Below, in pieces: positions 19,547 to 28,275 of a DNA stretch of 41,992 bases (its first letter is position 1; each line of letters starts with the position of its first letter). Location of the stretch: contig JAABSJ010000025.1 of NCBI GenBank assembly GCA_011390515.1, positions 1-41,992 on the forward strand. Reading direction: 5' to 3'. The notes beneath the pieces were generated by a model that saw only the letters and a program-made list of their open reading frames with translations, searched no databases and was not told the DNA's origin. The stretch comes from Oscillatoria sp. GTDB taxonomy: Bacteria > Cyanobacteriota > Cyanobacteriia > Cyanobacteriales > Laspinemataceae. Position numbers and translations under genes: made by a program.

Positions 19547-20479
19547 CTAGATGGAGGGTTTGATGTGGGGGGAAAATCGAGTGAGTATCCAGCGTTTAAT
19601 CAACCATCGCAGGAGCGATCGGCCATATTCCTGGAATATAATCGGGGGATGTAGGCGAATCGCTTGCGCCAGTTTTTGTCCTGCGCGCTCAATGTCCTGG
19701 CGATCGCGTCCATATTCTAAATATTGTTGAGTACAATATTCATAAATCCAGGCTAAACTTTGAGGTTTTAGCCCTTGGTATTCCTCGGGAGCGATCGTTG
19801 TAAACTGTTTCTCTACCATCGTTAACAATTGATGTTCAATGTTATCACATTTTGAGGTCATTGACCCCACCGATTGACGATACAGAATTTGATGCTGAGG
19901 CACTAAAACAAAAGACCATTGAACCGCAAGGCGCAGATAATAGTCCCAATCCGCACAGTGGGGAAAAGTCGGGTCAAAGTCTCCCACGGACTGAACGGCT
20001 TTTCGAGAGACTAAGGGATTTGAGCCATTGCCTAAAAAGTTATTTAACAATAACGCCGGATAAACATTCCCCTCAAAATCGTGAGGATGACCTAGAGACT
20101 GCTGGTTTTTTTCTGAATTGAAAAAAATCACCCAACTATAAGCCACCCCCGCCTCGGGATGACGTTCTAGGGCCGCTAATTGCCGTTCTAATTTATCAGG
20201 CATCCATAAATCATCGGCATCAAGAAAGGCGATATAGTCTCCCGTTGCCTCAGCCAAACCTCGATTGCGGGCTATAGGTAACCCAGCATTGGTATATGAA
20301 AATAGTTTTAATCGAGGGTCATCAATCGTCTGGAGAATGGTCAGGGTTTGGTCGGTTGAGCCATCATTGATGACAATCACTTCCCAATCCGAATAGGTTT
20401 GATTTTGAATGGATGTCCAAGTTTCTATGATAGTTTTTTCGGCATTGTAAGCGGGAATGATGATAGATATTTTTGACAT
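19547..20479 (-). CDS. Family 2 glycosyltransferase
   Basis: A 310-residue GT-A fold glycosyltransferase that moves a sugar from a nucleotide donor to an acceptor, here probably during exopolysaccharide building. The N-terminus reads ISIIIPAYNAEKTI, followed by the nucleotide-binding VINDGSTD and the metal-binding motif FLDADDLWMPDKL (DxD). The acceptor-side DWDYYLRLA is also typical of the family. No membrane segment is evident. The ATG at 20479 (MSKISIII) is chosen over an upstream in-frame TTG. It is on the same strand as the Wzy, Wzz and GH74-like genes but is separated from them by 1.15 kb of repeats. Confidence 0.92.
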   Translation of the reverse strand: MSKISIIIPAYNAEKTIIETWTSIQNQTYSDWEVIVINDGSTDQTLTILQTIDDPRLKLFSYTNAGLPIARNRGLAEATGDYIAFLDADDLWMPDKLERQLAALERHPEAGVAYSWVIFFNSEKNQQSLGHPHDFEGNVYPALLLNNFLGNGSNPLVSRKAVQSVGDFDPTFPHCADWDYYLRLAVQWSFVLVPQHQILYRQSVGSMTSKCDNIEHQLLTMVEKQFTTIAPEEYQGLKPQSLAWIYEYCTQQYLEYGRDRQDIERAGQKLAQAIRLHPPIIFQEYGRSLLRWLIKRWILTRFSPHIKPSI

Positions 20480-20601
20480 CAGGAGCAAATTGAGGTAAGG
20501 AGTGACTCACGGAATTAAAAACAGGGTGCTGTTTCTAAGGGAGCATCTCAATTTGGACAGTTGGCCCTCATCAAGGGCGCATCTAGGAGTTGGGGGAGGA
20601 G

Positions 20602-20712
20602 CTATAGCAATCCTAAATCAGTTGTGACATTTTCTTCTCCCCTCGGATGTTCTGGGCCGCCGACGGTTGGGGGCCGCCGACGTCTTCCACAACTGATTTA
20701 GGACTGCTATAG
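20602..20712. repeat. 111-bp element with TATAGCAATCCTAAATCAGTTGTG-type termini (family C)
   Basis: The left end reads CTATAGCAATCCTAAATCAG and the right end is its near-perfect complement (CTGATTTAGGACTGCTATAG). The centre carries GGGCCGCCGACGG and GGGGCCGCCGACG. A second copy is at 38679-38790. It abuts the broken 3' end of the transposase remnant and has no coding capacity. A lone family B terminus lies just upstream at 20539-20556. Confidence 0.8.
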
Positions 20713-21720
20713 GTCATGAATATTTCCCAGAACCGCGACTAGACGACGGTTATGTAACCGGGTTGTGGGTTTACCCTCGCGGGTAAAATACGCTCCTAAT
20801 CTCGCGATTATCCCAACTTTTACTTCTCTCCATTGCGTGGCTCCAGACGGACTTTTTTCCTGGGGTCTAAAAGGCACCATCACCCCATCACCCGCTAAAG
20901 CTAAAGCCATTGACTGTAACTCATCCGATAGTTGTTCAGGACTGGGGCTTTCTCCTTGGGAAAAAGCCGTGAGTTCTTCCGAAACTTTGGACGTTGCCAG
21001 CCGTCCCTTGAACTTCACCCAATTGGCTATTGTTTGATCGCAAACTTTAATGCCAGTTAACTGTAAGAGTAAATGAGAAGTAATTTCAAAGGGAACAAAA
21101 ATTGCTAATAAACACCCGATGTTTAATCACTTCATCCGAGGTTTTTTGGTCGGGTTTTATTAAGAGTAACTCGTCTAGAGGGACTCTAAGACTACCCTGA
21201 CACTTGAGCGGGCAACGCCTCACTCGGCGAGACCCGTTCACTCGTCCCACAAGGGTTAGCATTGAACGTTGTTGAAAACCCCTATAGCGTTTCTCATGTC
21301 CATAAGGTACAGCGATGGCGGCCCCAAACCGTCGGCGGCCCAGAACATCCGAGGGGATGCAAAAAAGTACATAATCAGTCCACCGAACCGCTATAGCCTT
21401 TCTCATGTCCATAAGGTACAGCGATGGCGGCCCCAAACCGTCGGCGGCCCAGAAGGGGAGAGGGGCTTTGAAAAGTACATAATCAGTCCGGGAACCGCTA
21501 TACTCTTCAAACGAGTCCCACAATGTGGACAAGAAGGCCATTGGGTCGGTAATTTGGCCCGGATGGTCAACTCCATCTCTAGCACTCGCCTTGCCAATTC
21601 TAATCCAATCCCCCATGCTACCCACACGATGGCAACTAGACTGGAGGCTGTTTCTAGTTTTGAACAGTAGCTTGGACAGTTGAGGTTAGCAGCTATCAAT
21701 CCTTCCAGGCGTGTTATCAT
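20713..21720 (-). pseudogene. ISKra4-type transposase remnant
   Basis: Three pieces add up to most of a transposase. The N-terminal part is at 21503-21720, ending at a zinc-ribbon-like CPHCGTRLKS. The middle is at ~21088-21282: RGFQQRSMLTLVGRV...RRCPLKCQGS. After a one-base frame change near 21090 the remainder reads FVPFEITSHLLLQLTGIKVC, then DGVMVPFRPQEK and TTRLHNRRLVAVLG. These match the ISKra4 family layout as I know it. A 218-bp insertion of two small elements splits the first and second parts. The C-terminus, with the last catalytic part, is missing where the family C element begins. The gene cannot be functional. Confidence 0.75.
21283..21502. repeat. Two tandem TA-flanked elements inserted in the transposase remnant (family D)
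   Basis: Two ~110-bp copies lie head to tail, sharing a TATAG junction at 21392-21396. Each begins TATAGC(G/C)TTTCTCATGTCC and ends near AACCGCTATA. The centre (GGCGGCCCCAAACCGTCGG) resembles the centre of the family C element. The copies are flanked by TA on both sides. Removing them with one TA restores the transposase frame as RLKSRGFQQR. Confidence 0.8.
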
Positions 21721-21747
21721 ATTATAAGTTTAAATTTTTAGTGAGCT

Positions 21748-21780
21748 GGGAATGTGTGCAAGCACATTCCCTCTTTTTAT
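21748..21780 (+). terminator. Intrinsic terminator-like hairpin
   Basis: GGGAATGTG (21748-21756) pairs perfectly with CACATTCCC (21763-21771) around the loop TGCAAG, followed by TCTTTTTAT. On the plus strand this has full terminator form, yet no plus-strand gene lies before it. It sits just upstream of the transposase remnant and may be part of the old insertion sequence end. Confidence 0.6.
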
Positions 21781-21865
21781 TCTACTCCTTCCTCGACGCC
21801 TCTCGATCCAAAACCTGTGAACGCCCCTCCCCTAACTGCTGGATGCGCCCCTACTGAAGTCGTTA

Positions 21866-22918
21866 CTACGAACTAAGAGAATGAGTTAAAACCTCGCGAT
21901 GGTGGGGTTCTTGTAAGTTGGTGATAGTCGGTCCGGATGGAATGATTCCACCGGGATTTAAGGGGAAGAGATTGCCGTAATAGTCTCGTTTGATACTATC
22001 AAGGTCGCAGGTGTCTGCTACTCCGGGGAGTTGATAGATATCCCGGAGATAGGGTCCGAGGTTTTGATAGTCTTGGATGCGGCGTTTGTTACATTTAAAG
22101 AGTCCGTGGTAGACGATATCAAAGCGAAATAAGGTGGTAAATAGGCGGACATCGGCTAGGGTTAATTGGTCTCCGCATAAGTATCGATTTGTTTCCAATA
22201 CAGCCTCTATTTCATCTAGGGTTGTAAACAGTTCAGTGCAGGCGGTGTCGTATGCGGTTTGACTTTGGGCAAATCCGCAGCGATAAACGCCATTGTTAAT
22301 GGCGGGGTAAATTTTATCGTTCCAGTATTCTATTTTTTCTTGCAAGGGTTCGGGATATAAATCGAGTTCGGGATGGGTGCTAAATTCGTTGAATTCTGAA
22401 TTTAGTATGATGATTATTTCAGCACTTTCATTGTTAATAATGGTCTGAGTTTGAGTATCAAATAGGACTGGAACGGTGCAGCGTCCTTGATATCCGGGAC
22501 GGGCGATCGCATACAGGTCCGGGAGGGTTTGACAGCCGTATTCTGGTTCGTCTAGGACCCAGATTCCGGCATCGGGAGAGGGGGAGACGATCGCAACGGA
22601 AATGGCCGATTCTAATCCTTTGAGCGATCGCACCACGAGGGTCCGATGCGCCCAAGGACAGCCTAATCCTACATAGAGGCGATAGCGCTCCTTCCCTGGG
22701 GGATAGGGGTTATCCGCTTGGGTTCCTACGGAATCTCTAAACTCGCTGATGGGACGAATATACTCCCCAGTCCGATTGGGGGGAGCAAGTTTGGACATCA
22801 TCAGTTGCCAGAGGGTGGTCCACACAAATTTGCCCAGTTTAATAATAACTTTTGAGGGCAGGTTTTTTCCTTTTTTGGCGGGGGTATCGGTTTTGATAGG
22901 TGGAGTTTCTAAAGACAT
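21866..22918 (-). CDS. Glutathionyl-hydroquinone reductase (Xi-class GST, YqjG/ECM4 family)
   Basis: A 350-residue Xi-class glutathione transferase. The family reduces glutathionyl-hydroquinones to hydroquinones using glutathione through a catalytic cysteine. The active-site motif is clear: YVGLGCPWAHRTL with Cys at residue 87. It is followed by a thioredoxin-like part (CTVPVLFD, and NNESAEIIIILN with the glutathione-binding Ser) and an all-helical C-terminal domain (NRYLCGDQLTLADVRLFTTLFRFD). The length fits the family. The N-terminal ~40 residues are basic and hydrophobic and are an addition of unclear role. The ATG at 22918 has no strong ribosome-binding site. Neighbours give no pathway context; a role in quinone or aromatic detoxification is inference. 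Confidence 0.9.
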   Translation of the reverse strand: MSLETPPIKTDTPAKKGKNLPSKVIIKLGKFVWTTLWQLMMSKLAPPNRTGEYIRPISEFRDSVGTQADNPYPPGKERYRLYVGLGCPWAHRTLVVRSLKGLESAISVAIVSPSPDAGIWVLDEPEYGCQTLPDLYAIARPGYQGRCTVPVLFDTQTQTIINNESAEIIIILNSEFNEFSTHPELDLYPEPLQEKIEYWNDKIYPAINNGVYRCGFAQSQTAYDTACTELFTTLDEIEAVLETNRYLCGDQLTLADVRLFTTLFRFDIVYHGLFKCNKRRIQDYQNLGPYLRDIYQLPGVADTCDLDSIKRDYYGNLFPLNPGGIIPSGPTITNLQEPHHREVLTHSLSS

Positions 22919-23030
22919 AATGACACACTTTTGAAGTTAATAAAATTAAAACAATATGGCCTGCATCACCCGGTTTAAAAGTCACAAAATTGGAGGATAT
23001 TCCACATTGTGAAACCTGTTAAATCCGGCT

Positions 23031-23057
23031 CCCCTTCTCCCAAGATGGGAGAAGGGG
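23031..23057. repeat. Palindromic CCCCTTCTCCC hairpin
   Basis: CCCCTTCTCCC (23031-23041) pairs perfectly with GGGAGAAGGGG (23047-23057) around AAGAT. No T-run follows on either strand. It belongs to the same broad class of pyrimidine-rich hairpins as those at 1160-1180 and 34191-34215 and lies between two minus-strand genes. Confidence 0.7.
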
Positions 23058-23086
23058 TTGGGGGATGAGGGCGGCCCAAGATTATT

Positions 23087-23593
23087 TTAATCGGGTAATT
23101 GTTCTTTCAGGGAAGAAATCATTTCATCATCTAGTTTAAGTTTAACCTCGATTAATCGGGTGGTATCTCGTAAAATTAAGGTTTGATTGTCTTCTACAAA
23201 AATTTCGGCTTCTCTCAAGGTTAAGGTTTGATATTTTAAGGCAGCGAGTCCGATCTGCATGACGAGGGTGGGTTGGGATTGGGGATAAATGTAGAGTTGC
23301 TGCCGTTTGGGGTCGAGTTGCAGTTGTCTGACGGTGGTATTGCGTTCGTCTGGCATTCCGGGTTTTGTCCAATAGAGGGTAATGCCGCGTATATCGGGAC
23401 TGGCGATCGCAAAGGTTTCGTCAAAGCGTTGGGGTTCCCAATCCAAGTCTCGAACATCGCCGGTTTCGGACAGGATGCGCTGGCGCAAGTTGATCTCTTT
23501 GCCGTTGAGATTGCGCCACCATTGCCGGATTGTCTCGAAATTTCCCACTATCTCGGGATTGCTATTCCCAGACTGCCACGTGATGAATTGCAC
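23087..23593 (-). CDS. Hypothetical protein, GTG start
   Basis: A 168-residue protein that I do not recognise. It is soluble and predicted mostly beta (RGITLYWTKPGMP, QQLYIYPQSQPTLVMQIG, AEIFVEDNQTLILRDTTRLIEVKLKL), with no signal peptide. The start is decided by a perfect ribosome-binding site: AGGAGGG (opposite 23599-23605) lies five bases before a GTG at 23593, giving MQFITWQSGNSNPE. The longer in-frame start nine codons upstream would read through that site. It is divergent from the deacetylase-fold gene downstream, with less than 100 bases between the starts. No function can be given. Confidence 0.75.
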   Translation of the reverse strand: MQFITWQSGNSNPEIVGNFETIRQWWRNLNGKEINLRQRILSETGDVRDLDWEPQRFDETFAIASPDIRGITLYWTKPGMPDERNTTVRQLQLDPKRQQLYIYPQSQPTLVMQIGLAALKYQTLTLREAEIFVEDNQTLILRDTTRLIEVKLKLDDEMISSLKEQLPD

Positions 23594-23598
23594 GATCG

Positions 23599-23605
23599 CC
23601 CTCCT
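23599..23605 (-). promoter_or_regulatory. Ribosome-binding site AGGAGGG deciding a GTG start
   Basis: The sequence AGGAGGG on the minus strand is a full Shine-Dalgarno match, spaced five bases from the GTG at 23593. It is one of the few strong sites in the window and fixes the start of the 168-residue hypothetical protein. Confidence 0.8.
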
Positions 23606-23689
23606 AATTGCTATCAATAATCCCCATTTTAGAGTTTAAATTAGATTTTAAAGTGGACTACACACCGGCAACGCTAAACCTTCCCTGAC

Positions 23690-24607
23690 ATGGACTTACC
23701 CATCGTTTATCATCCTGACTATGTGGCCCCTATGCCTCCGTCCCATCGGTTTCCGATGGAAAAGTTTCGGTTACTCTATGAAATGCTGTTAGGCGATCGC
23801 GTTGTCACTCCCGAACAGTGTCATGCGCCGGAATTGCCACCCCAGGACTGGATTGAGTCGGTTCATGTCCCCGAATATGTCCAGGCATATTGCCAAGGCA
23901 CTCTCGACCCCAAAGCACAGCGTCGGATTGGTTTACCCTGGACTGAGGCGATCGCCCATCGCACTTGTATCTCCGTGGGTGGGGCAGTTTTGACCGCTAA
24001 ACTGGCATTAGAATATGGATTAGCTTGTAATACTGCTGGAGGAACCCATCATGCCTTTCCCGATTTTGGGTCAGGGTTTTGCATTTTCAATGATTTGGCG
24101 ATCGCCTCGCGGATGATTCAAAAATTAGCAGGGATTCGCAAAGTCTTAATTGTGGATTTGGACGTGCATCAAGGGGATGGGACGGCGTTTATTTTTAAAA
24201 ATGACCCGGATGTATTTACGTTTTCTCTACACTGTGAGGCCAATTTTCCCGGGCGAAAACAAATCAGTGATTTAGATGTTCCTTTGCCGGTAGGGATGGA
24301 GGATGATGAATACTTGCAAACCGTCGCCCATTATTTACCGGATTTACTCGGACAATTCCAGCCAGATTTAGTCTTGTATGACGCAGGAGTTGATGTTCAT
24401 GCAGGCGATCGCCTGGGTAAATTAGCCCTAAGTGATACCGGGATTTTTCGGCGGGATATGCAGGTATTAAGCACCTGTCTCGCTGCGAGATATCCCGTTG
24501 CCTGTGTGATTGGGGGCGGATATTGCGAGGATATGCGCGGGTTGGTGTATCGCCATTCGCTCTTACATCGTGCTGCCGCGCAAGTGTATCGGCAGTATCG
24601 ACTTTAG
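23690..24607 (+). CDS. Histone deacetylase family protein (AcuC/HdaH type)
   Basis: A 305-residue zinc hydrolase of the arginase/deacetylase fold. The active-site residues are visible: the His pair in GGTHHAFPDFGSGFC, the zinc ligands in DLDVHQGDGTAF (Asp and His), the third ligand Asp in DAGVDVHAGD, and GGGYCEDMRG near the C-terminus. All catalytic positions are present, so an active enzyme is likely. Bacterial members remove acetyl groups from small amides, polyamines or acetyl-lysine proteins; the substrate here cannot be read. The ATG at 23690 matches the family N-terminus (YHPDYVAPMPPSHRFPMEKF). It is divergent from the small hypothetical gene and followed by repeats. Confidence 0.93.
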   Translation: MDLPIVYHPDYVAPMPPSHRFPMEKFRLLYEMLLGDRVVTPEQCHAPELPPQDWIESVHVPEYVQAYCQGTLDPKAQRRIGLPWTEAIAHRTCISVGGAVLTAKLALEYGLACNTAGGTHHAFPDFGSGFCIFNDLAIASRMIQKLAGIRKVLIVDLDVHQGDGTAFIFKNDPDVFTFSLHCEANFPGRKQISDLDVPLPVGMEDDEYLQTVAHYLPDLLGQFQPDLVLYDAGVDVHAGDRLGKLALSDTGIFRRDMQVLSTCLAARYPVACVIGGGYCEDMRGLVYRHSLLHRAAAQVYRQYRL

Positions 24608-24674
24608 GTGAAAGCAACATCGGGCGATCGGGCGATTCGCGAATCGCTGCTACAGGTTACAGGGTGGTGTCTTT

Positions 24675-24833
24675 AGTCGGTTTTAACCGACTTTAGCTAT
24701 TAGGCGGGGGTTTGAACCCCCGCCGGTCGGGCGATTCGCGAATCGCCCCTACAGATGGTTGATTTATCCCCCGCCGGTCGGGCGATTCGCGAATCGCCCC
24801 TACAGATGGTTGATTTATCCCCCGCCGGTTGGA
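24675..24833. repeat. Bipartite palindromic module followed by a tandem GCGATTCGCGAATCGC repeat
   Basis: AGTCGGTT/AACCGACT (24675-24692) and GGCGGGGGTT/AACCCCCGCC (24703-24724) with the linker TTAGCTATTA repeat the module at 4588-4637 in reverse orientation. After it, a ~54-base unit containing GCGATTCGCGAATCGC and CCCTACAGATGGTTGATTTA is present twice, ending just before the stop of the WD40 gene. A lone core palindrome is at ~24633. Confidence 0.85.
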
Positions 24834-26417
24834 CTACTCCCGTTCCAAAATTCTGACCATGCCTTTGGCACTCCCACTAACCAAAAACTCTCCATTCGGA
24901 CTATAAACTAAGGACATCACGGCCCCACTTTCTTCCGTCAAAGCACAAACTAATTTACCCGTGGGTAAATGCCAAATTTTCACCGTCCCATCGGCGCTAC
25001 CTGTAGCGAAACTGTTGCCATCGGGGGCGATCGCAACTGCGGTTACGGGTCCTAAATGGGCGCTCAGACTCCACACCAGTTCTCCGGTTTCCAAATTCCA
25101 GAGTTGAATATTGCCATCGCCACTGCCGCCGATTAGGAGTTGTTGGGGGGAGATGACGATCGCTTCTACTGCCTCTAAACTGCCATTAAGTACCGAAATC
25201 GGCTGTTTGGTTGGGAACTGCCAGAGGGTAATGCTGCCATCCCCACCGCCTCGGGCGAGAATTTGACCATCGGGGGAAATGGCGAGGGAAAAGATGGGTC
25301 CGGTATAGTCGGTGAGGGTCTCGATTAATTCCGCTTTGGACAAGTCCCATAGTTTAATCGTCTCGTCAAAACTGCCACTAATCAGGGTGTTGCCATCGGG
25401 GGCGATCGCCAAGGCGCGGACGGAACCCCCATGTCCCGTGAGGGTTTCTTTGGGAATTCCGGTGGGGAGTTCCCAGAGTTTGATGGTTTTATCCCAACTG
25501 GCAGAGGCGAGGGTTTTGCCATCCGGGGCGATCGCAATGGCAAAAACCCCGCGTTTATGTTCCGCGAGCACTTGCAACAGTTCCCCGGTGGAGAGTTTCC
25601 AGAGTTTAATACTGGTATCAAAACTGCCCGTTGCCAGAATTTGACCATCGGGGGTAATTCCTAGCGATCGCACCCAGTCGGCATGAGCGGGTAAACTATG
25701 GCGACAGATCCAATTCTGGGCCGTGGGTTCCGAGGGTCCCGTGAATGAGGGCAGGACCACTTTCGACGAGGGCGGTTTGGATTTGGTGGGTTGAGAAGGG
25801 GTTGCGGAGGTGGGGGGTTCCGGGGTCGCAGGTTCCTGTGTGGGGGGTTCCGGTTGGGGGCGCGGTGGGGGCGAGGGGACCACGATTTGCGAGGTTAATT
25901 GGGAAATTGCCTCCTCCACTCGTTCTAAGCGGTAGGCAAAGGATGAGCGATTCAGATAGGCGATCGCATTGCCCAGACTTTCATCCAACAAGGCATATTG
26001 CTCTTTCAACCCGGCGATTTCCCCCTGAATCTGGGAGAGGTTGAGCGATTCTAACTGCGCCAACCGGGTTTGAACCCGGGCGAGTTCCTCCGGGGACCCG
26101 GTAGGTAAGGGGGGGCGAGAGCTCGGTTCTGCGTCAACTTGGGGAATGGGAAATTGCTTTTGCGCTTCCACTCGTTGGGTGAGCATCTCCAGTTCTTCCG
26201 CCAATTGGCGATGCAGGCGATTCGTGGTGCCACTCATCCGGCGAGTTTGGTGTTCCATGCGATACCGGACGATCGCATTCAGAATCAGGGAACAACAAAT
26301 CAGAGGGGCGGCGACATAGATTGCCCCATTAAAAAAGACCGCCACTATCGACGCCACCACTGACGCGAACAAGGAAGCATATTCTGCGGTTTCTAGCCAA
26401 TGACGGTGATTTGACAT
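24834..26417 (-). CDS. Membrane-anchored WD40 repeat protein with coiled coil and proline-rich linker
   Basis: A 527-residue protein. The ATG at 26417 is chosen because AAGGA lies six bases before it; an in-frame GTG six codons upstream lacks this. Residues ~8-50 contain two closely spaced hydrophobic helices (SLFASVVASIVAVFF and IYVAAPLICCSLILNAIV). A glutamine/leucine-rich coiled coil follows (~55-160), then a Pro/Thr/Ser-rich linker (~170-230) and seven WD40 repeats (~245-527), enough for one complete propeller. Repeat signatures include GSFDTSIKLWKL, ASWDKTIKLWEL and GSADGTVKIWHL. Such proteins act as scaffolds for protein complexes; the partner is unknown. No catalytic domain is fused. 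Confidence 0.88.
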   Translation of the reverse strand: MSNHRHWLETAEYASLFASVVASIVAVFFNGAIYVAAPLICCSLILNAIVRYRMEHQTRRMSGTTNRLHRQLAEELEMLTQRVEAQKQFPIPQVDAEPSSRPPLPTGSPEELARVQTRLAQLESLNLSQIQGEIAGLKEQYALLDESLGNAIAYLNRSSFAYRLERVEEAISQLTSQIVVPSPPPRPQPEPPTQEPATPEPPTSATPSQPTKSKPPSSKVVLPSFTGPSEPTAQNWICRHSLPAHADWVRSLGITPDGQILATGSFDTSIKLWKLSTGELLQVLAEHKRGVFAIAIAPDGKTLASASWDKTIKLWELPTGIPKETLTGHGGSVRALAIAPDGNTLISGSFDETIKLWDLSKAELIETLTDYTGPIFSLAISPDGQILARGGGDGSITLWQFPTKQPISVLNGSLEAVEAIVISPQQLLIGGSGDGNIQLWNLETGELVWSLSAHLGPVTAVAIAPDGNSFATGSADGTVKIWHLPTGKLVCALTEESGAVMSLVYSPNGEFLVSGSAKGMVRILERE

Positions 26418-26721
26418 GGAGTCCTTCGCACCCACCGAATCCTATATTACAGTTGCCATTTTATCAAAAATCGCCCTAATCTTGCCATTTTATAGAGAAA
26501 TGTTGATATAAGCTGGGTAAAAATTTTTCAGTCAACCCGGACACAATTGAGCATAAATTGCTAAAAAAATTGTCAGCCTGACTAACAAGGATTCCTCTAT
26601 CCTCTAGTTTCAACGATGAGTTTTTGAGCCTTAAAAATCGGGTAAAAGAGGAACTGGGAGTTGAATCAACCCGATTTTTAGGTTGAGTCCTGTCGGGATT
26701 GATTCAATCTGCTGTGAACCG
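26418..26721. other. Gene-free stretch between mgtE and the WD40 gene
   Basis: Both flanking genes are on the minus strand. The stretch is AT-rich near the WD40 promoter (about 26440-26560) and holds no repeat family recognised elsewhere in the window. The terminator of the magnesium transporter follows at 26722-26755. Confidence 0.45.
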
Positions 26722-26755
26722 GAAAAATCCCCACCCTGACAGTAGGGGGGTGGGG
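26722..26755 (-). terminator. Intrinsic terminator of the first mgtE gene
   Basis: On the minus strand CCCCACCC pairs with GGGTGGGG (opposite 26748-26755 and 26729-26736), followed by ATTTTTCC. It lies four bases after the stop codon of the transporter gene and has the standard form. Confidence 0.7.
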
Positions 26756-26759
26756 AAAT

Positions 26760-28160
26760 TTACAATCCGAGAAATAGCTTGGCAATATTAAAGTAAATGA
26801 GTACCCCCAAAACATCCACAGCAGTTGTAATAAACGGCGCTGACATTAGAGCGGGATCTAACTTGATGGCGCGGAATAAAAACGGCAGGGCCGAACCGGA
26901 TACTGATGCCAAAATTGAAATAGCAATCAGAGAGATGCCGACACAAAAAGCCACTTGAATGTTGACTTGCAAGAGGAAAAAAGCCCAAATGGTGGCCAGG
27001 ATTCCCAAAATTGTTCCCAGTAATGCACCGGCAATTCCTTCTCGAAAAACCACCTTCAGCGGTCCGAGTAACCGCAATTCATCGGTATTCATCCCGCGAA
27101 TCACCACCGTGGAAGACTGTGCCCCGACATTCCCTCCGGTCCCCGTGAGTAGGGGGATAAAGGCGGTGAGGACGACGACTTGCTGCAATAAGTCTTTTTG
27201 GGAATTAATAATTGATCCGGTGACCGTATTGGTGAGCAATAAGACAAATAGCCAGACGACACGCCGTCGCGCCACGGTCCATAAACTCATTTCAAAATAA
27301 TTATCCCCATCAGACTGGACCCCACCCAAGGCATAAATATCTTCGGTGGTTTCCTGTTCCATGATGTCGATCGCATCATCGATGGTGATGACCCCGACTA
27401 AGCGTTGCTCGCGATCAACCACGGGGATCGCTAGGAAATCATAGCGCTGAATCAGGCGCGAGACTTCCTCGCCGTCGGTATCCGTATGGACGAATACCAC
27501 ATCGGAAGTCATAATTTCACTAATTTTTTCCTCGGGAGAACTAATCACCAAGTCCCGCAGGGAAACGATGCCGGTTAACCGGCGTTCGCTATCCATGACG
27601 TAGAGGTAATAAATAATTTCCGCTACCGGCGAGAGGGTGCGAATCCGTTCTAGGGTTTGGGAGACGCTCATATTTTCCCGGACGGAAATATATTCCGGGC
27701 TCATGATTCTCCCGGCAGTTCCCGATTCATAGCCCATCAGCAGGGCGGTGGACTGCCATTCCGTGGGAGACAGTTGTGCCCGCAATCGGCGCACGACTTT
27801 GGAGGGCAACTCATCCAGTAGTCGGGCGCGATCGTCCGGGGACATATTGCCAATGATATCCAGAACGTCCTGGCGCTTGAAGTCTTCTAAAAGCACCTGT
27901 TGGACGCTGGTATCGAGATGTTCATAAACTTCCGTTGCTTCCTGTTTGGATAGCAAGCGAAAGGCGATCGCCTGCATCGCTTCGGGCATTCCTTCGATCG
28001 CTTCGGCGATATCCACAGGTTGAACTGGGACTAAAATCGCTTTAGCTCCCTGGAGGTCCCCATTTTTGAGGAGGGCCTCCAGTTGCGATCGCACTAAGTC
28101 AGGTATTTCTCTCCGCGACAGGGTCCCGAGGGGAGAGGATATCGGTTGAGGTTCAGTCAC
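26760..28160 (-). CDS. mgtE: MgtE magnesium transporter (first of a tandem pair)
   Basis: A 466-residue Mg2+ channel/transporter of the MgtE (SLC41-like) family. It has the N-terminal superhelical domain (DIAEAIEGMPEAMQAIAFRLLSK), two CBS domains (~residues 140-265; ISEIMTSDVVFVHTDTDGEEV and GVITIDDAIDIMEQE), a linker helix and five membrane helices. Hallmarks of the pore region are GTGGNVGAQSSTVVIRG and DPALMSAPFITTAVDVLGVLIYF, which carries the pore Asp. In the family, Mg2+ bound between the cytoplasmic domains closes the channel. It lies 115 bases downstream of a paralogue with the same domain order, with its own terminator after it. Which of the two is the main transporter cannot be told. 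Confidence 0.95.
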   Translation of the reverse strand: MTEPQPISSPLGTLSRREIPDLVRSQLEALLKNGDLQGAKAILVPVQPVDIAEAIEGMPEAMQAIAFRLLSKQEATEVYEHLDTSVQQVLLEDFKRQDVLDIIGNMSPDDRARLLDELPSKVVRRLRAQLSPTEWQSTALLMGYESGTAGRIMSPEYISVRENMSVSQTLERIRTLSPVAEIIYYLYVMDSERRLTGIVSLRDLVISSPEEKISEIMTSDVVFVHTDTDGEEVSRLIQRYDFLAIPVVDREQRLVGVITIDDAIDIMEQETTEDIYALGGVQSDGDNYFEMSLWTVARRRVVWLFVLLLTNTVTGSIINSQKDLLQQVVVLTAFIPLLTGTGGNVGAQSSTVVIRGMNTDELRLLGPLKVVFREGIAGALLGTILGILATIWAFFLLQVNIQVAFCVGISLIAISILASVSGSALPFLFRAIKLDPALMSAPFITTAVDVLGVLIYFNIAKLFLGL

Positions 28161-28275
28161 GTTTAACTCCCTGGATCCAGTCCGATCACTATTCTATACA
28201 ATTTCAGGGGACAAGAACTCGTCACCCCAGGGGAAACAGGGCGCATCGAAAGGGATATCTTCAGTGGTTTCCCAG

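Noticed and set aside
20713-21720. Functional insertion sequence
   Set aside because: The transposase has a frame change, an insertion and a missing C-terminus.
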